Part shown: positions 27,059-36,719 of the stretch, one piece after another | How the letters are laid out: each line of letters starts with the position of its first letter | How positions within the stretch are numbered: position 1 is the first letter of the stretch | Assembly: GCF_900142845.1 (NCBI RefSeq) | Contig: NZ_FSRU01000001.1 | Coordinates: 3,348,001 to 3,412,000 of the forward strand | Reading direction: 5' to 3' | Length of the DNA: 64,000 nucleotides | Origin: Paraburkholderia phenazinium | Lineage (GTDB): Bacteria > Pseudomonadota > Gammaproteobacteria > Burkholderiales > Burkholderiaceae | The notes under the pieces: model-generated | Seen by the model: only the letters and a program-made list of their open reading frames with translations | Database searches by the model: none | What the model was told of the DNA's origin: nothing | Position numbers and translations under genes: made by a program

Positions 27059-27778
27059 TCAGGCCACCGATGCCCCGCCATCGGCGACTACAACTTGGCC
27101 CGTCGTAAAGCTACCTCGCATCAGATAGAGGTAAGCTTCGGCCACCTCATGTGCTTCAGCGGCATGCTTGACGAGAAGGTTTTCTTCAGCGCGTTGAAAT
27201 GTCGCCTTACGGACAGCCTCAGGGAAGCTATCCCAAAGGCTGGTCTTGACCGTTCCAGGGCAAACCACATTGACCCGCAGCGGCGCAAGTTCCACCGAAA
27301 GCGCACGCGCAAGCGCTTCAATCGCGCCGCAGACGCTCGACACCACGGACGAGCCCTTACGGGGGCGGCGCGCTGCCATCCCGGAGGAAAGGACGATCGA
27401 GCCCCCCTCACGAATCTGGCCCGCACCGTACTTCGTGGCCAGGAAAACACCCCAGTAGCGGACTCCGAAAAATGCCTGCGCATCCTTGAAGCTCAAGTCC
27501 TTCTGATCAGCCATTAGCAAAGGATTGCCGGCCGTATACACCAGATGGTCGTACGCTCCTATCTTCTCGAAGAACGACTTGATGCTAGCCTCATCCTGCA
27601 GGTTGAGCACATGACCTTCCGCACTCGGCGGCAGTTGCTGCTGCGCCTTCGCTACCCTCTCCTGGCTGCTAGACGCAATGACGACAAGTGCACCTTCGTC
27701 TGCCGCAGCCTTCGCCGTAGCGAAACCCATTCCCGACGATCCGCCGAGAATGACAATCCGTTTACCTTTAAGCGACAT
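27059..27778 (-). CDS. SDR family oxidoreductase
   Basis: A 239-residue SDR with GGSSGMGFATAKAAAD, YTAGNPLL and SSGMAARRP. The usual YxxxK is not obvious: the expected region reads SSVVSSVCGAIEALARAL, so the catalytic Tyr appears replaced. GGAGG lies directly before the ATG at 27778. The protein at 45076-45819 is a homologue with the same altered active site. Confidence 0.87.
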   Translation of the reverse strand: MSLKGKRIVILGGSSGMGFATAKAAADEGALVVIASSSQERVAKAQQQLPPSAEGHVLNLQDEASIKSFFEKIGAYDHLVYTAGNPLLMADQKDLSFKDAQAFFGVRYWGVFLATKYGAGQIREGGSIVLSSGMAARRPRKGSSVVSSVCGAIEALARALSVELAPLRVNVVCPGTVKTSLWDSFPEAVRKATFQRAEENLLVKHAAEAHEVAEAYLYLMRGSFTTGQVVVADGGASVA

Positions 27779-27990
27779 AACTTCCTCCAATACGATGCAA
27801 AAACCCCAGTTTCATTTCTGAATCATTGCCGTCAGTGTGGGCCAGACGTCCAGCAAATACAGTACCAAAGAGCGTTCTGCACGTCCTAAGCCCGCATTCG
27901 AATCTGCGGAGTCAGCGGCTCAAAGGTTCCAACCTGACGACGATGATCCTCCGGAATCCCAAGCGATCTTACTGCACACTCGATGATGTC

Positions 27991-28842
27991 TTACCCACGC
28001 CCATAACGCTTGACCGACTGGCACTGTTCGCCGAGACCCGCGATGCCAAGGCGCATGGTGTATCCACCGTCGAGGTAACGCGGCGGCGTGAAGCCAAGGC
28101 CGACGCCTTGTGGCGTTCCCGTTATGATCACGTCACCCGGAAGCAGAGTCATAAATTTGCTGACATAGCTGACACACTGCGCGACAGAGAAAATCATGTC
28201 TGCTGTATTGCTATGCTGCACTCGCCCACCGTTCACTTCACACCACAGATCCAGCGCCTGCTCGTTGCCCACTTCGTCCCGAGTTACCAGCCAGGGGCCG
28301 ATAGGGCAAAACGTGTCATGACTCTTGCCTTTGGTCCACTGACCGCCTCGCTCGAGCTGATGCTCACGCTCCGATACGTCATTCACAATGACGTATCCAA
28401 AGACATGATCGAGCGCCACGGCCTCTGAAACATTTCTCGCACGACGCCCTATCACAACGCCGAGTTCCACCTCCCAATCCGATTTCGTCGAGTTTTCCGG
28501 AAGAACGACGTCGTCGAACGGACCTGTGATGGCCGTATTCGCCTTAAGGAAGATGATTGGCTCCTTTGGAATCTCGGCGCCCGCTTCTTTCGCGTGCTCG
28601 CGATAGTTCAGTCCGATTCCGACCACCTTGCCGATATTTCCGATGGGACAACCAAGCCGGGAACCAGCGGGCGCTGCTGGTAAGGCGTCGATTTCCCTTG
28701 AATCGAGGCCCTGTAGCGAGTCCGCCCCGATCAGTTGCGGATCAATGTCTGATACGTGTGCGGACAGATCGCGGACGACCCCGTCCGACCCGACGATACC
28801 TGGCTTCTCGGCACCTGTATGACCAAAGCGTACTAGCTTCAT
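27991..28842 (-). CDS. Fumarylacetoacetate hydrolase family protein
   Basis: A 283-residue cytosolic FAH-family enzyme: VVGIGLNYREHAKEAG, the metal-binding SDWEVELGVVIG, YVIVNDVSEREHQ and VIITGTPQGVGLG. Such proteins act as acylpyruvate hydrolases, oxaloacetate decarboxylases or HHDD isomerases. It lies between an alpha/beta hydrolase and an SDR gene on the same strand, as in a catabolic operon that processes a ring-fission product. Confidence 0.92.
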   Translation of the reverse strand: MKLVRFGHTGAEKPGIVGSDGVVRDLSAHVSDIDPQLIGADSLQGLDSREIDALPAAPAGSRLGCPIGNIGKVVGIGLNYREHAKEAGAEIPKEPIIFLKANTAITGPFDDVVLPENSTKSDWEVELGVVIGRRARNVSEAVALDHVFGYVIVNDVSEREHQLERGGQWTKGKSHDTFCPIGPWLVTRDEVGNEQALDLWCEVNGGRVQHSNTADMIFSVAQCVSYVSKFMTLLPGDVIITGTPQGVGLGFTPPRYLDGGYTMRLGIAGLGEQCQSVKRYGRG

Positions 28843-28997
28843 ATCTTCCTACTGGAAGGAGTGATCCAATGTCCTGCCTGTTGGCGCGAAGACCCAGGCA
28901 CGATCAGAGATTTCAGAGAAATTGACATCTCCGACTGCGGTGTCGGGCTCCTGCACGTCTTCACCTCAGCACGACACCGCAGCATGGCTTGCGCGTT

Positions 28998-29747
28998 TTA
29001 TTTCGTCAGGAACTGGAGCAGCAATTCGTTCACGGCTGCTGCCTTTTCGATGGGCGTCCAGTGACCGCATTGCGCCAGTTCGACATACTTCGAGCCCGGA
29101 ATCTTGTCGGCAATGCCCTTCGCAGTCGCAGGCGGCGACGTTGCATCCTGATCGCCCGTCACAACCAGCGCCGGAATCCGCAGCTTCTCGATTGCCGCCG
29201 GTTCGAGGCCGACAATCATCTCGCAGGTTTGCGCGTACATTTCGGGATCCTGTCGCATCACAAGCTCCCGCACGAAAGCCGCCAGCTCCGGATGATCCCG
29301 CTTGGTCTCAGGCGACGTGCCGCCCTTCACGGTCGCGTCGGCAATGCCTGCCAGACCAACCTTCCTGGCCTGCTCCGCACGATCGCGGATCGCCGTTTTC
29401 GCTGCCTCCGGCGCTGCCTGGATCGGCCCGATCAACGCAATGCTGCGCACCATCTGCGGATGCTCGAGAGCCAGACGCTGCACGATGACGGTGCCCAGCG
29501 AATGCCCGACCAGATGGACACTTTCAAAACCCGCACCGTCGATCAGCTCCACGACATCGGCGACCAGCGCATCGATGGAAATCGGTGCCTTGTCGCTGCG
29601 GCCGCAGCCACGGATATCCGGGACCACAACCCGAAAGCTGGGCGAGAGTGCCGCAACCTGCGCTCCGAAAACGTTACCCGTGCCGCCGAGTCCGTGCACG
29701 AACACGACCGGCGTACCTGTTCCTACGTCATCGTATTTGAGTTTCAT
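28998..29747 (-). CDS. Alpha/beta hydrolase, copy 1
   Basis: A 249-residue hydrolase like 3-oxoadipate enol-lactonase and C-C hydrolases. Oxyanion segment VHGLGGTGNVF (residues 18-28), nucleophile VGHSLG (about residue 91), acid in VTGDQDATSP and base in CGHWTPIEK are all present. The gene at 54465-55214 is about 97 percent identical by eye. It lies directly downstream of DUF1636 copy B, the same order as in the second cassette. Confidence 0.93.
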   Translation of the reverse strand: MKLKYDDVGTGTPVVFVHGLGGTGNVFGAQVAALSPSFRVVVPDIRGCGRSDKAPISIDALVADVVELIDGAGFESVHLVGHSLGTVIVQRLALEHPQMVRSIALIGPIQAAPEAAKTAIRDRAEQARKVGLAGIADATVKGGTSPETKRDHPELAAFVRELVMRQDPEMYAQTCEMIVGLEPAAIEKLRIPALVVTGDQDATSPPATAKGIADKIPGSKYVELAQCGHWTPIEKAAAVNELLLQFLTK

Positions 29748-29814
29748 ATGTCATTCCTGAATGTAGTGGGTTGATGAAATGAAGGTGATGTGGTGCGTCG
29801 ATCGCACCGCTCTT

Positions 29815-30240
29815 TTATGCTGCGCTTCGTTTCCGTTTCGGTGAAATCGCAGTTACGTGTTGCTGCAGCATCGCCGGAAGCGTCATGACGCTCACGTCAT
29901 CCGATGCCGCCTGCCGGTACCCAAGTGCTGCATCGATCAGATCCAGCGCATTGACGTCCTTCAGGCCGGACAGCCGTACCCGTGGCTTCGCCGGCGCATC
30001 AAGCGCAACAGCGCACGGCGTCCGGCAACTGCCGAGGCAGTGGACCAGCATCACGGTCATACCCTGGCTGGTCAGCCTTTCCTTTATTTCGTTATAGAGA
30101 GCCAGTCCCTGCTCACCGCTGTGCGGCCTGTCCCTCGGGCAGGTACGGCAGATTGCGACGGTACTCGATTGGTCGCACCCGTTCATATCCGGGTTGACGG
30201 CATCGAGTGGTACTAGGCTCTCGTGCACGGTAAGCGCCAC
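29815..30240 (-). CDS. DUF1636 predicted metal-binding protein, copy B
   Basis: A 141-residue DUF1636 protein with ICRTCPRD and HCLGSCRTPC, the same five-cysteine layout as copy A. The GTG at 30240 is preferred: it follows AGGAGACAGC and lines up with the start of the other copies. An ATG at 30258 would place the ribosome site inside the gene. Promoter element B lies about 95 bases upstream. The alpha/beta hydrolase gene follows 67 bases downstream. Confidence 0.83.
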   Translation of the reverse strand: MALTVHESLVPLDAVNPDMNGCDQSSTVAICRTCPRDRPHSGEQGLALYNEIKERLTSQGMTVMLVHCLGSCRTPCAVALDAPAKPRVRLSGLKDVNALDLIDAALGYRQAASDDVSVMTLPAMLQQHVTAISPKRKRSAA

Positions 30241-30334
30241 GCTGTCTCCTGACTTCATCTATTTCGAGGAAAGAACTACCCCTCTTTTTCTGAACCTTGT
30301 TCGGACAACCAGAAACTGCAAATTCTGTGGATGA

Positions 30335-30387
30335 ATTCTAGGTGTGTGTTCAATCGCACGCTTATCGGATCGTCTAGTCGCGTATCC
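30335..30387 (-). promoter_or_regulatory. Recurrent promoter element, copy B (before DUF1636 copy B)
   Basis: Minus strand: dyad CGGAT-N13-ATCCG within 30360-30387, then GATAAGC, 18 bases, and CTAGAAT with the -10 at 30335-30340. It is one of the best-preserved copies. Confidence 0.65.
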
Positions 30388-30510
30388 GCGCCGAGGTTGA
30401 CTTGACGTTGATTTCACCAGTGTTGAAGGTCGCGGTGCCGCCCGGGCACTTCGGTCCGACGATTGCCCCGACGGCATTGCGTGACGCTGGCCGGGTGCGG
30501 AACGAATTGT

Positions 30511-30783
30511 TTAGGGCCGACTATAGAGCGCAGCATTCAACGCTTTCAGCTGCCCATCGTTCTGGGCCTGAATCAATTGTTCACGCACTTCCTGACGGGT
30601 TAGCCCCCTATTCGGACTACCGTAAGCGGTTGCCCCGGCCTCTGTACCGCCTTGATCCAAGCTGGCCGGTGACTGGGTGGGCGTGTTCTGATTCTGAGCG
30701 GAACCGGACACCGAATCCGCATGAGCGGCAGCTCCGACTATCAGAAGAGAGGCAAGGCCAAGAGCCGAAAGAATAGTTTTCAC
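30511..30783 (-). CDS. Small secreted DUF4148-like protein
   Basis: A 90-residue protein with a signal peptide (MKTILSALGLASLLIVGAAA, cleavage near HADS), a low-complexity Ser/Gln/Asn stretch, and a C-terminal half TRQEVREQLIQAQNDGQL that matches the start of the DUF4148 pattern. The second conserved part (YPxxIQAAEAK) is missing, so it is a variant. Promoter element C is about 80 bases upstream. Confidence 0.75.
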   Translation of the reverse strand: MKTILSALGLASLLIVGAAAHADSVSGSAQNQNTPTQSPASLDQGGTEAGATAYGSPNRGLTRQEVREQLIQAQNDGQLKALNAALYSRP

Positions 30784-30862
30784 ACCAATACTCCTGCGCG
30801 GAAAAGGCTAAAAATTAAGTGGAATGGATCAGATAGCTTTCGCAAGCGAATCCTGTGAATCT

Positions 30863-30923
30863 ATTCTAGGTCTGGGTACGACTTCGGGCTTATCGCAGTG
30901 TCCTGACAATTATCAAAGAGTCC
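30863..30923 (-). promoter_or_regulatory. Recurrent promoter element, copy C (before the DUF4148-like gene)
   Basis: Minus strand: GATAAGC, 18 bases, CTAGAAT (-10 at 30863-30868). On the plus strand two tandem blocks, TTATCGCAGTGTCC and TTATCAAAGAGTCC, lie 20 bases apart (30889-30923). Copy D shares the tandem arrangement. Confidence 0.6.
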
Positions 30924-31012
30924 ATGTTTACGAGAGCCAGGGTGAGCGCTCTGGGTGCACAGCAATACAACTGGATACCGACCGTTCCGAAATTGATCCT
31001 GGGACACGAGCC

Positions 31013-32311
31013 TTACTCTTGCTCTGCAGCAGATTTCGTTCGGTTGCGCATTAATGCGACGCTCCTTTCGCCTACGGCATCCGCGTGGTTACCCCAACTG
31101 CCACGGATGTAAGTCAACACCTCCGCAATGTCATGATCGCTCATGACTGCGCCAAAGGACGGCATCGGGTACGCCGCCGGGACACCCTGGATCACCACCC
31201 TGCCCGTCCCGTTCAGTGAGACGTTGATCAATGACGACGCATCGGTTTCGAGCAGATTCGGGTTGCGCTGAAGAGGCGCAATCAGTGGCGCCACTCCCTT
31301 CCCGTCGGCGCCATGGCATTGCAGACAATAGATCGCATACAAGCCCTTCCCGCTTTGTACCGGTGTTCTATCAGAAGTGGGGGATGCGAACGCAGATTGT
31401 GAAATGTATACGGCCCTCCCTTCCGCCGAATCACGAGCTGGGGGCAATGACTTCAGGTAATGCGCCATCGCAGCCACATCGGCATCAGTCATACCCTGCG
31501 TACTTTGATTGATGACTTCAACCATTGAGCCAAAGCTGGTGGCGTGCCGGTTTGATCCTCTCTTAAGAAATTCCGAAACTTCCTCCTCGGTCCATTGTCC
31601 TAGTCCCGTATTCGAGTCTCCGGTCAGATCGGATGCGTACCAGTTGTCGATTAACGCACCGCCGAGAAATCCCGCCCGCGAGCCGTCAAGTGCAAGCTCC
31701 TGATGAGCCACACCGCGCGCGGTGTGGCATGCTCCGCAATGCCCCAGACCTTGGACTAGATAAGCTCCGCGATTCCACCGCGCATCCCGACCCGACACAG
31801 GCTCATAGACCTTTGAGTCCAGAAAGATTGCGTTCCAGATCTTTATCGGCCAGCGAATGGCGAGCAGCGGACTGATGTCCGGTTGCCGATTGTTCTTCTG
31901 TGCCGGACGCACCCCATGCATGAAATATACATATAGTGCATGCACATCCGCGTCGTTCACCTTCGCAAAGGATGTGTACGGCATCGCCGGATAGAGGTTG
32001 TGGCCATCCTTCGCCACACCTTCACGGAGTGCTCGGGAGAAGTCTTGTTCGGTATACTTGCCGATACCGGTCACCGGATCTGGCGTGATGTTCGTGGAGA
32101 AAATCCTGCCCATCGGCAAAGCCATCGGTAAGCCACCTGCCAGCGGAGCACCGCCGGGCGCGGTATGACAGGCTGCGCAGTTTCCGACCCGGGAAAGATA
32201 TTCTCCTCGTTCGACCAGTTGATAATTGGGATCCTGACTTTGAGCGCTTGCAGTGAATGCGAGGAGTGAAAGTATTGACGCGCAAACGCCACGGAACGTA
32301 GAAACATTCAT
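31013..32311 (-). CDS. Triheme cytochrome c (alcohol/aldehyde dehydrogenase type)
   Basis: A 432-residue cytochrome with a signal peptide (to SAQS, about residue 24) and three heme sites: CAACH at 45-49, CGACH at 192-196 and CLQCH at 329-333. This matches the membrane-associated cytochrome subunits of gluconate, alcohol and nicotinate-type dehydrogenases. It should carry electrons from the Mo enzyme encoded just upstream to the respiratory chain. The Mo-subunit gene ends 12 bases before it. Confidence 0.93.
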   Translation of the reverse strand: MNVSTFRGVCASILSLLAFTASAQSQDPNYQLVERGEYLSRVGNCAACHTAPGGAPLAGGLPMALPMGRIFSTNITPDPVTGIGKYTEQDFSRALREGVAKDGHNLYPAMPYTSFAKVNDADVHALYVYFMHGVRPAQKNNRQPDISPLLAIRWPIKIWNAIFLDSKVYEPVSGRDARWNRGAYLVQGLGHCGACHTARGVAHQELALDGSRAGFLGGALIDNWYASDLTGDSNTGLGQWTEEEVSEFLKRGSNRHATSFGSMVEVINQSTQGMTDADVAAMAHYLKSLPPARDSAEGRAVYISQSAFASPTSDRTPVQSGKGLYAIYCLQCHGADGKGVAPLIAPLQRNPNLLETDASSLINVSLNGTGRVVIQGVPAAYPMPSFGAVMSDHDIAEVLTYIRGSWGNHADAVGERSVALMRNRTKSAAEQE

Positions 32312-32323
32312 TACCGATTGTCC

Positions 32324-34549
32324 TCAAGCGAAGTTGCCGTCGGCCAGCTGGTTTCCTACTGACAAGTGACGCAGGCGCTTGCCGGTCGCTGAAAAGATGG
32401 CGTTTATAAGGGCTGGCGCCAGAACCGCACACCCTGCTTCACCTATTCCGCCCGGCGATTCGTTGCTCTGCACTACGTGAACTTCGATGCGAGGTGTTTC
32501 ATGGATACGCAAGATGCGATAGTCATTGAAGTTGCCTTGCACGACTCGACCTCGATCGATTGTGATGCCTCCATATAGCGCTGCAGTGATGGCGAAAATC
32601 ACGCCTCCCCGAATCTGCGCGTCGACTGTATCCGGATTGATTACATGCCCGCAATCTACAGCGATCACTACCCGCCGCACGTGGACTTCGCTATTCCGAA
32701 CGTCTGCTTCGACGACCGCAGACAGAAAGCTGCCAAACGCATGCATCACTGCCACCCCACGTCCGGCGCCCGCATCAAGGGGTTGGTCCCATCCCGCCTC
32801 ACGAGCGACGACATCGAGAACATGAAGCGCACGCGGTGTAGGCGACAGCAGCGCCCGACGATAAGCGACGGGATCGGTCTTTGCCCGCGCTGCCAGTTCG
32901 TCGATAAAACTTTCAACGACAAAGGTTCCTCGTACCGGTCCTACGCCACGCCAGAAGCCGGTGACGATTCCACGCGGCTCCTGTCTGACATACTCGATCC
33001 TTTGATTGGGTATCGCATAAGGCAGATCGGAAGCGACGGCAACGGCGTCCCGGTCAAGACCGCCTTTGAAGTACGTCGGCTGAAAACGCGCAAGTACAGA
33101 TGAGCCGGCCACAGTGTGCCGCCAGCCTACGGGCCAACCGTGTTCGTCGAGACTAGCCGCGATCTTGTCGTGGTACATGGGCCGAAGCGTACATTGACGA
33201 ATGTCTTCCTCCCGCATCCACGTAAGCTTGAGCGGTGCATTCACATGCTTCCCGATCTGCAAAGCCTGGATGACAATGTCCACTTCGCTGCGCCGGCCAA
33301 AGCCCCCACCAAGGAGCCGGTTATGGAGGACGATTCGCTCCCGCGGCAAGCCCGTATAATTCACGCCGGCGTCCACTGCCCAAACCGGCACTTGCGTTCC
33401 GGTCCATATGTCACAGCCGTCCGGCCTGACATGAACTGTGCAGTTTAGTGGCTCCATGGGAGCATGTGCGAGGAACGGCTGACCGTACTCGGCCTCATAA
33501 TGCAGGGTGTGTTTGGCGAACGCTTCCTCCACATCACCGACCTGCCGCGACACGACCCCGCTTCTCAATGCCGCCGTTTGCAGATCCCGCTGCAGTATCT
33601 GTGTATCGAGCGACGCGTTCGGGCCGTCATCCCATTCGATCACCAAGGCTTCGAGACCTCGCTTTGCTGCCCAGGTATGATCGCCGACGACCGCGACAGT
33701 GCGTTCGAGCGTAACGACCTGGCGTACACCCGGGATTTTTCGGGCAAACCGGTCATCAACCGCTTTGACCTTACCTCCGGCCACCGGACTTGTAATAGAA
33801 ACCGCGTAAAGCATCCCCGGAACCCGGACGTCGATACCAAATACCGCGCTTCCATTAACTTTCTCTGGGGAGTCAAGGCGTTTCACTGGCCTGCCAATAA
33901 GGCGGAACCGCCGCGGATCCTTCAGCGTAACGGTCTTGGCGAGGTCTTTCGGGATCGGCAAACTCATAGCCATCTCAACCAGTTGCCGGTACTCCAGCGT
34001 GCGGCCGGTCGGTCCATGAATGACCCGCGCATTCTCAGCATGACAGCTCTCAGGGGGCACCTTCCACTGACTGGCCGCTGCCTGAATTAACAAAACTCGT
34101 GCGGCGGCCCCCGCGCGTCGCAGGGGTTCCCACGCATAGCGTATTGAATTCGATCCCCCCGTAATCTGCGCACCTAGCAGCGGATCGGTATAAAGCTCGG
34201 AAACCGGAGGCGAGGTCTCGATTTCGACACTGTCGAGAGATACTTCGAGTTCCTCAGCAATCAGCATCGGAATTGATGTATAAACACCTTGCCCCATTTC
34301 CACCTTAGGCATGACCAGCCTGATACGTCCATCCCGTGCAATACGGACAAACACATTCGGGACGAAATCGCTCTGCGTATCAGTGAGATCGGAAGAATCA
34401 ACTAGCGGATTGCCCGCTCTCAATACTGGAGCCGCAATTACCGGCAAACTAACGCCAAACAGGAGCATTCCGCCTACGGTTAAACCAACACCGCCGCCAA
34501 TCCTCAGAAACGCACGCCGGCTGTACTCGACCCCGTTCTCGTCGATCAC
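32324..34549 (-). CDS. Xanthine dehydrogenase family molybdopterin-binding subunit, Tat-exported
   Basis: A 741-residue Mo-hydroxylase large subunit. The N terminus [18 protein letters not shown] is a textbook Tat signal. [11 protein letters not shown] lies mid-protein, and [20 protein letters not shown] near the C terminus contains the catalytic Glu. The start chosen is GTG at 34549: it overlaps the preceding stop (GTGA) and has GGAGG upstream. With the iron-sulfur and cytochrome genes it forms a periplasmic three-subunit hydroxylase of the isoquinoline/nicotinate/aldehyde type. Confidence 0.92.
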   Translation of the reverse strand: MIDENGVEYSRRAFLRIGGGVGLTVGGMLLFGVSLPVIAAPVLRAGNPLVDSSDLTDTQSDFVPNVFVRIARDGRIRLVMPKVEMGQGVYTSIPMLIAEELEVSLDSVEIETSPPVSELYTDPLLGAQITGGSNSIRYAWEPLRRAGAAARVLLIQAAASQWKVPPESCHAENARVIHGPTGRTLEYRQLVEMAMSLPIPKDLAKTVTLKDPRRFRLIGRPVKRLDSPEKVNGSAVFGIDVRVPGMLYAVSITSPVAGGKVKAVDDRFARKIPGVRQVVTLERTVAVVGDHTWAAKRGLEALVIEWDDGPNASLDTQILQRDLQTAALRSGVVSRQVGDVEEAFAKHTLHYEAEYGQPFLAHAPMEPLNCTVHVRPDGCDIWTGTQVPVWAVDAGVNYTGLPRERIVLHNRLLGGGFGRRSEVDIVIQALQIGKHVNAPLKLTWMREEDIRQCTLRPMYHDKIAASLDEHGWPVGWRHTVAGSSVLARFQPTYFKGGLDRDAVAVASDLPYAIPNQRIEYVRQEPRGIVTGFWRGVGPVRGTFVVESFIDELAARAKTDPVAYRRALLSPTPRALHVLDVVAREAGWDQPLDAGAGRGVAVMHAFGSFLSAVVEADVRNSEVHVRRVVIAVDCGHVINPDTVDAQIRGGVIFAITAALYGGITIDRGRVVQGNFNDYRILRIHETPRIEVHVVQSNESPGGIGEAGCAVLAPALINAIFSATGKRLRHLSVGNQLADGNFA

Positions 34550-35001
34550 GCCGCCTCCGCTGCCAGGTGAATGGCTGCTCGAATCCGCTCGTATGTCCCA
34601 CAACGACAGATGTTTCCTGCCATTGCAACATCAATGTCCGCGTCCGTCGGTTTCGGGGTGCGGCCAAGCAGTGCGGCCGCTGACATGACCTGTCCCGACT
34701 GGCAATAACCGCATTGCACTACATCAATGTCAAGCCATGCCTGTTGCACCCGCTTCCCGACAGGCGAGTTGGCCACGGCTTCGATGGTGGTGACCTTGCG
34801 GTTTGCCAGAGTGGCCACCGGGGTCACACAAGCGCGGCCAACGTCGCCGTCCAGATAAACCGTACACGCGCCGCACTGGGCAATGCCACAACCGAACTTG
34901 GTTCCGGTGAGACCAATCACGTCTCTCAGCACCCAAAGCAGCGGCATATCACCTGGAACATCCAGCTCGTAGCCCGTACCATTGACATGCAGGAACACCA
35001 T
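34546..35001 (-). CDS. (2Fe-2S)-binding small subunit of molybdenum hydroxylase
   Basis: A 151-residue subunit with both clusters: plant-ferredoxin type C38, C43, C46, C58 ([17 protein letters not shown]) and the helical domain C97, C100 and C132, C134 (VVQCGYC, NICRCG). It has no signal of its own and would be carried out with the Tat-exported large subunit. It is the first gene of the three-gene operon; the next start overlaps its stop. Confidence 0.94.
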   Translation of the reverse strand: MVFLHVNGTGYELDVPGDMPLLWVLRDVIGLTGTKFGCGIAQCGACTVYLDGDVGRACVTPVATLANRKVTTIEAVANSPVGKRVQQAWLDIDVVQCGYCQSGQVMSAAALLGRTPKPTDADIDVAMAGNICRCGTYERIRAAIHLAAEAA

Positions 35002-35117
35002 TGCTTCTCCAAAGTTTGTTCAAACGAAAGCGGGAGCCACAGGATGGGAACCAAGAGCCAGCCTGCTTACGGATTTGCGTCAGCGATGGGCTGGATGGAA
35101 GTGCACAACTTCAGCGG

Positions 35118-36719
35118 TCATTGCGGAGCTGATGCGCCGGTTGCCGTACTAACGGTTTTCAGCGGCGTTGACCCGGTGTGCTCCGCAGTGGATGAAGCAT
35201 CCTCCGGGAAAGCCGTTTCCCAACCACCACCGAGGGCCTTGTACAGGGTCACAAGATTGACTGCAGCGTCCGCCTGACTCTGCGCCAGCTCGCTTTGTGC
35301 GGCCAGCAGGTCTTTCTGTACGGCGAGCACGTTGAGGAAATCAATGGCACCCTCACGATACCGTTGCTGCGCGACCGAAAGCGCGAGCTGGTCCTGCTGC
35401 ACCACCTCCTTCAAATTATCACGGCGGCGCTGCTCGGCATCGTAGGCGGACAATGCGTCATCCACTTCATGCCACGCCTGCAAGACCGTACGCTGGAAGC
35501 CGATCGCTGCTTCCTGTTGCTGGGCCTTGCGCAACTGGAGCGTGCCCCTGAGTCTTCCGCCCTGGAAAATGGGCATCGAAATGGAAGGACCAAAGACGAA
35601 CTGATGCGAAGCCCAGTCACCCAGACTCGAAAGCTGAAGCGACTGCGAACCAAGGCTACCCGTGAGCGAGATCTGCGGATAGAAGTCAGCCTGGGCAACG
35701 CCAATCTCGGCAGTTGCAGCATGCAACTGTGCTTCCGCACGCCGGATGTCGGGGCGGCGTCGTACCAGTTCCGACGGAAAGCCGATCGGCGCACGAGCCG
35801 GGAGCGATGGAATGTCGCGCGGGGCTCCCAACATCTGTGCGAGTGCACCGGGTTGTTCGCCGAGCAGGAAGCTGAGTGCGTTGATAAGTGCGTCGCGGCG
35901 CGCCTGCAGCGGCGGCAGCCGCGCTTCGATCGACGCAACCTGCGCCGATGCGTTGGCAACATCGAGGGGGGTCGTAGCGCCCTCGGTCATGCGCAATCGT
36001 GTCAGCTTGACGGTAGAGTTGGCGAGCGCGAGATTCTGGTTCGTGATGTCAAGCAGGGTCTGTGTAGCTCGTAACTCGATATAGTCACGGGCAAGTTCGG
36101 CTTGCGCGGAGAGCAGGACAGCGCGGCGTTCCTCAGCCGAGGCCTGCACTGCCGCGTTGGCTGCTTCCACGCCGCGCCGCGCATGGCCCCACAGGTCCAG
36201 CTCGTAAGACGCATCGAAGCCGTACTGCCATAGGTTGTAGGGCGGCGATCCGCTCGAGCCAGGTAAGCTGGAAACACCGAATGCGGTTTCTCCATTCGCG
36301 GATTCGGGCTGCACTCCTGCGGGAGTGGTGCCCAGCAGCGAAAAGATGCCATTCGGGCTCGCCCGCTCCCGGTCGTAAGACGCAGCACCGCTTAACGTCG
36401 GATACAGTTCCGCGCCTGCAATGCGTAACCCGGCGCGGCTCTCCAGCAGGCGAACCGAGGCGGCCTTGACGTCGAGATTGTCGGTCGCGAGCCGCGACTC
36501 CAATGCCACCAGGTCCGAGTCTCCCAGCAGGGACCACCACTCGGGCGCGAGCGTGGCCTCGACGGGTCGGCTCGGCGCCTCAGCCTGGTTGGCACGGGTG
36601 AAATCATTGGGTGCTGAAACATTGGGCCGCTGAAAATTCGGTCCGAGCGTGCAACCCGCAAGCATGGCACCTGACAGCAGAGCCAGCAGAACGGGCCGAA
36701 TGGACAAGGAGTGTGCCAT
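35118..36719 (-). CDS. Efflux outer membrane factor, NodT family
   Basis: A 533-residue TolC-like lipoprotein. The signal ends in the lipobox LAGC (SGAMLAGCTLG, about residue 22), and two outer-membrane-factor repeats follow (RPDIRRAEAQLHAATAEIGVAQ; QAEARDYIELRATQ-type helices). The C terminus continues past the usual end of the family with a Ser/Thr-rich tail. It forms the outer-membrane channel for the EmrAB-like pump; its start abuts the HlyD stop. Confidence 0.93.
   Translation of the reverse strand: MAHSLSIRPVLLALLSGAMLAGCTLGPNFQRPNVSAPNDFTRANQAEAPSRPVEATLAPEWWSLLGDSDLVALESRLATDNLDVKAASVRLLESRAGLRIAGAELYPTLSGAASYDRERASPNGIFSLLGTTPAGVQPESANGETAFGVSSLPGSSGSPPYNLWQYGFDASYELDLWGHARRGVEAANAAVQASAEERRAVLLSAQAELARDYIELRATQTLLDITNQNLALANSTVKLTRLRMTEGATTPLDVANASAQVASIEARLPPLQARRDALINALSFLLGEQPGALAQMLGAPRDIPSLPARAPIGFPSELVRRRPDIRRAEAQLHAATAEIGVAQADFYPQISLTGSLGSQSLQLSSLGDWASHQFVFGPSISMPIFQGGRLRGTLQLRKAQQQEAAIGFQRTVLQAWHEVDDALSAYDAEQRRRDNLKEVVQQDQLALSVAQQRYREGAIDFLNVLAVQKDLLAAQSELAQSQADAAVNLVTLYKALGGGWETAFPEDASSTAEHTGSTPLKTVSTATGASAPQ

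Noticed and set aside
30400..30510. Possible coding remnant upstream of the DUF4148-like gene's 3' end
   Set aside because: A minus-strand frame reads CPGGTATFNTGEINVKSTSA and looks protein-like, but it is too short and has no family match I can defend.
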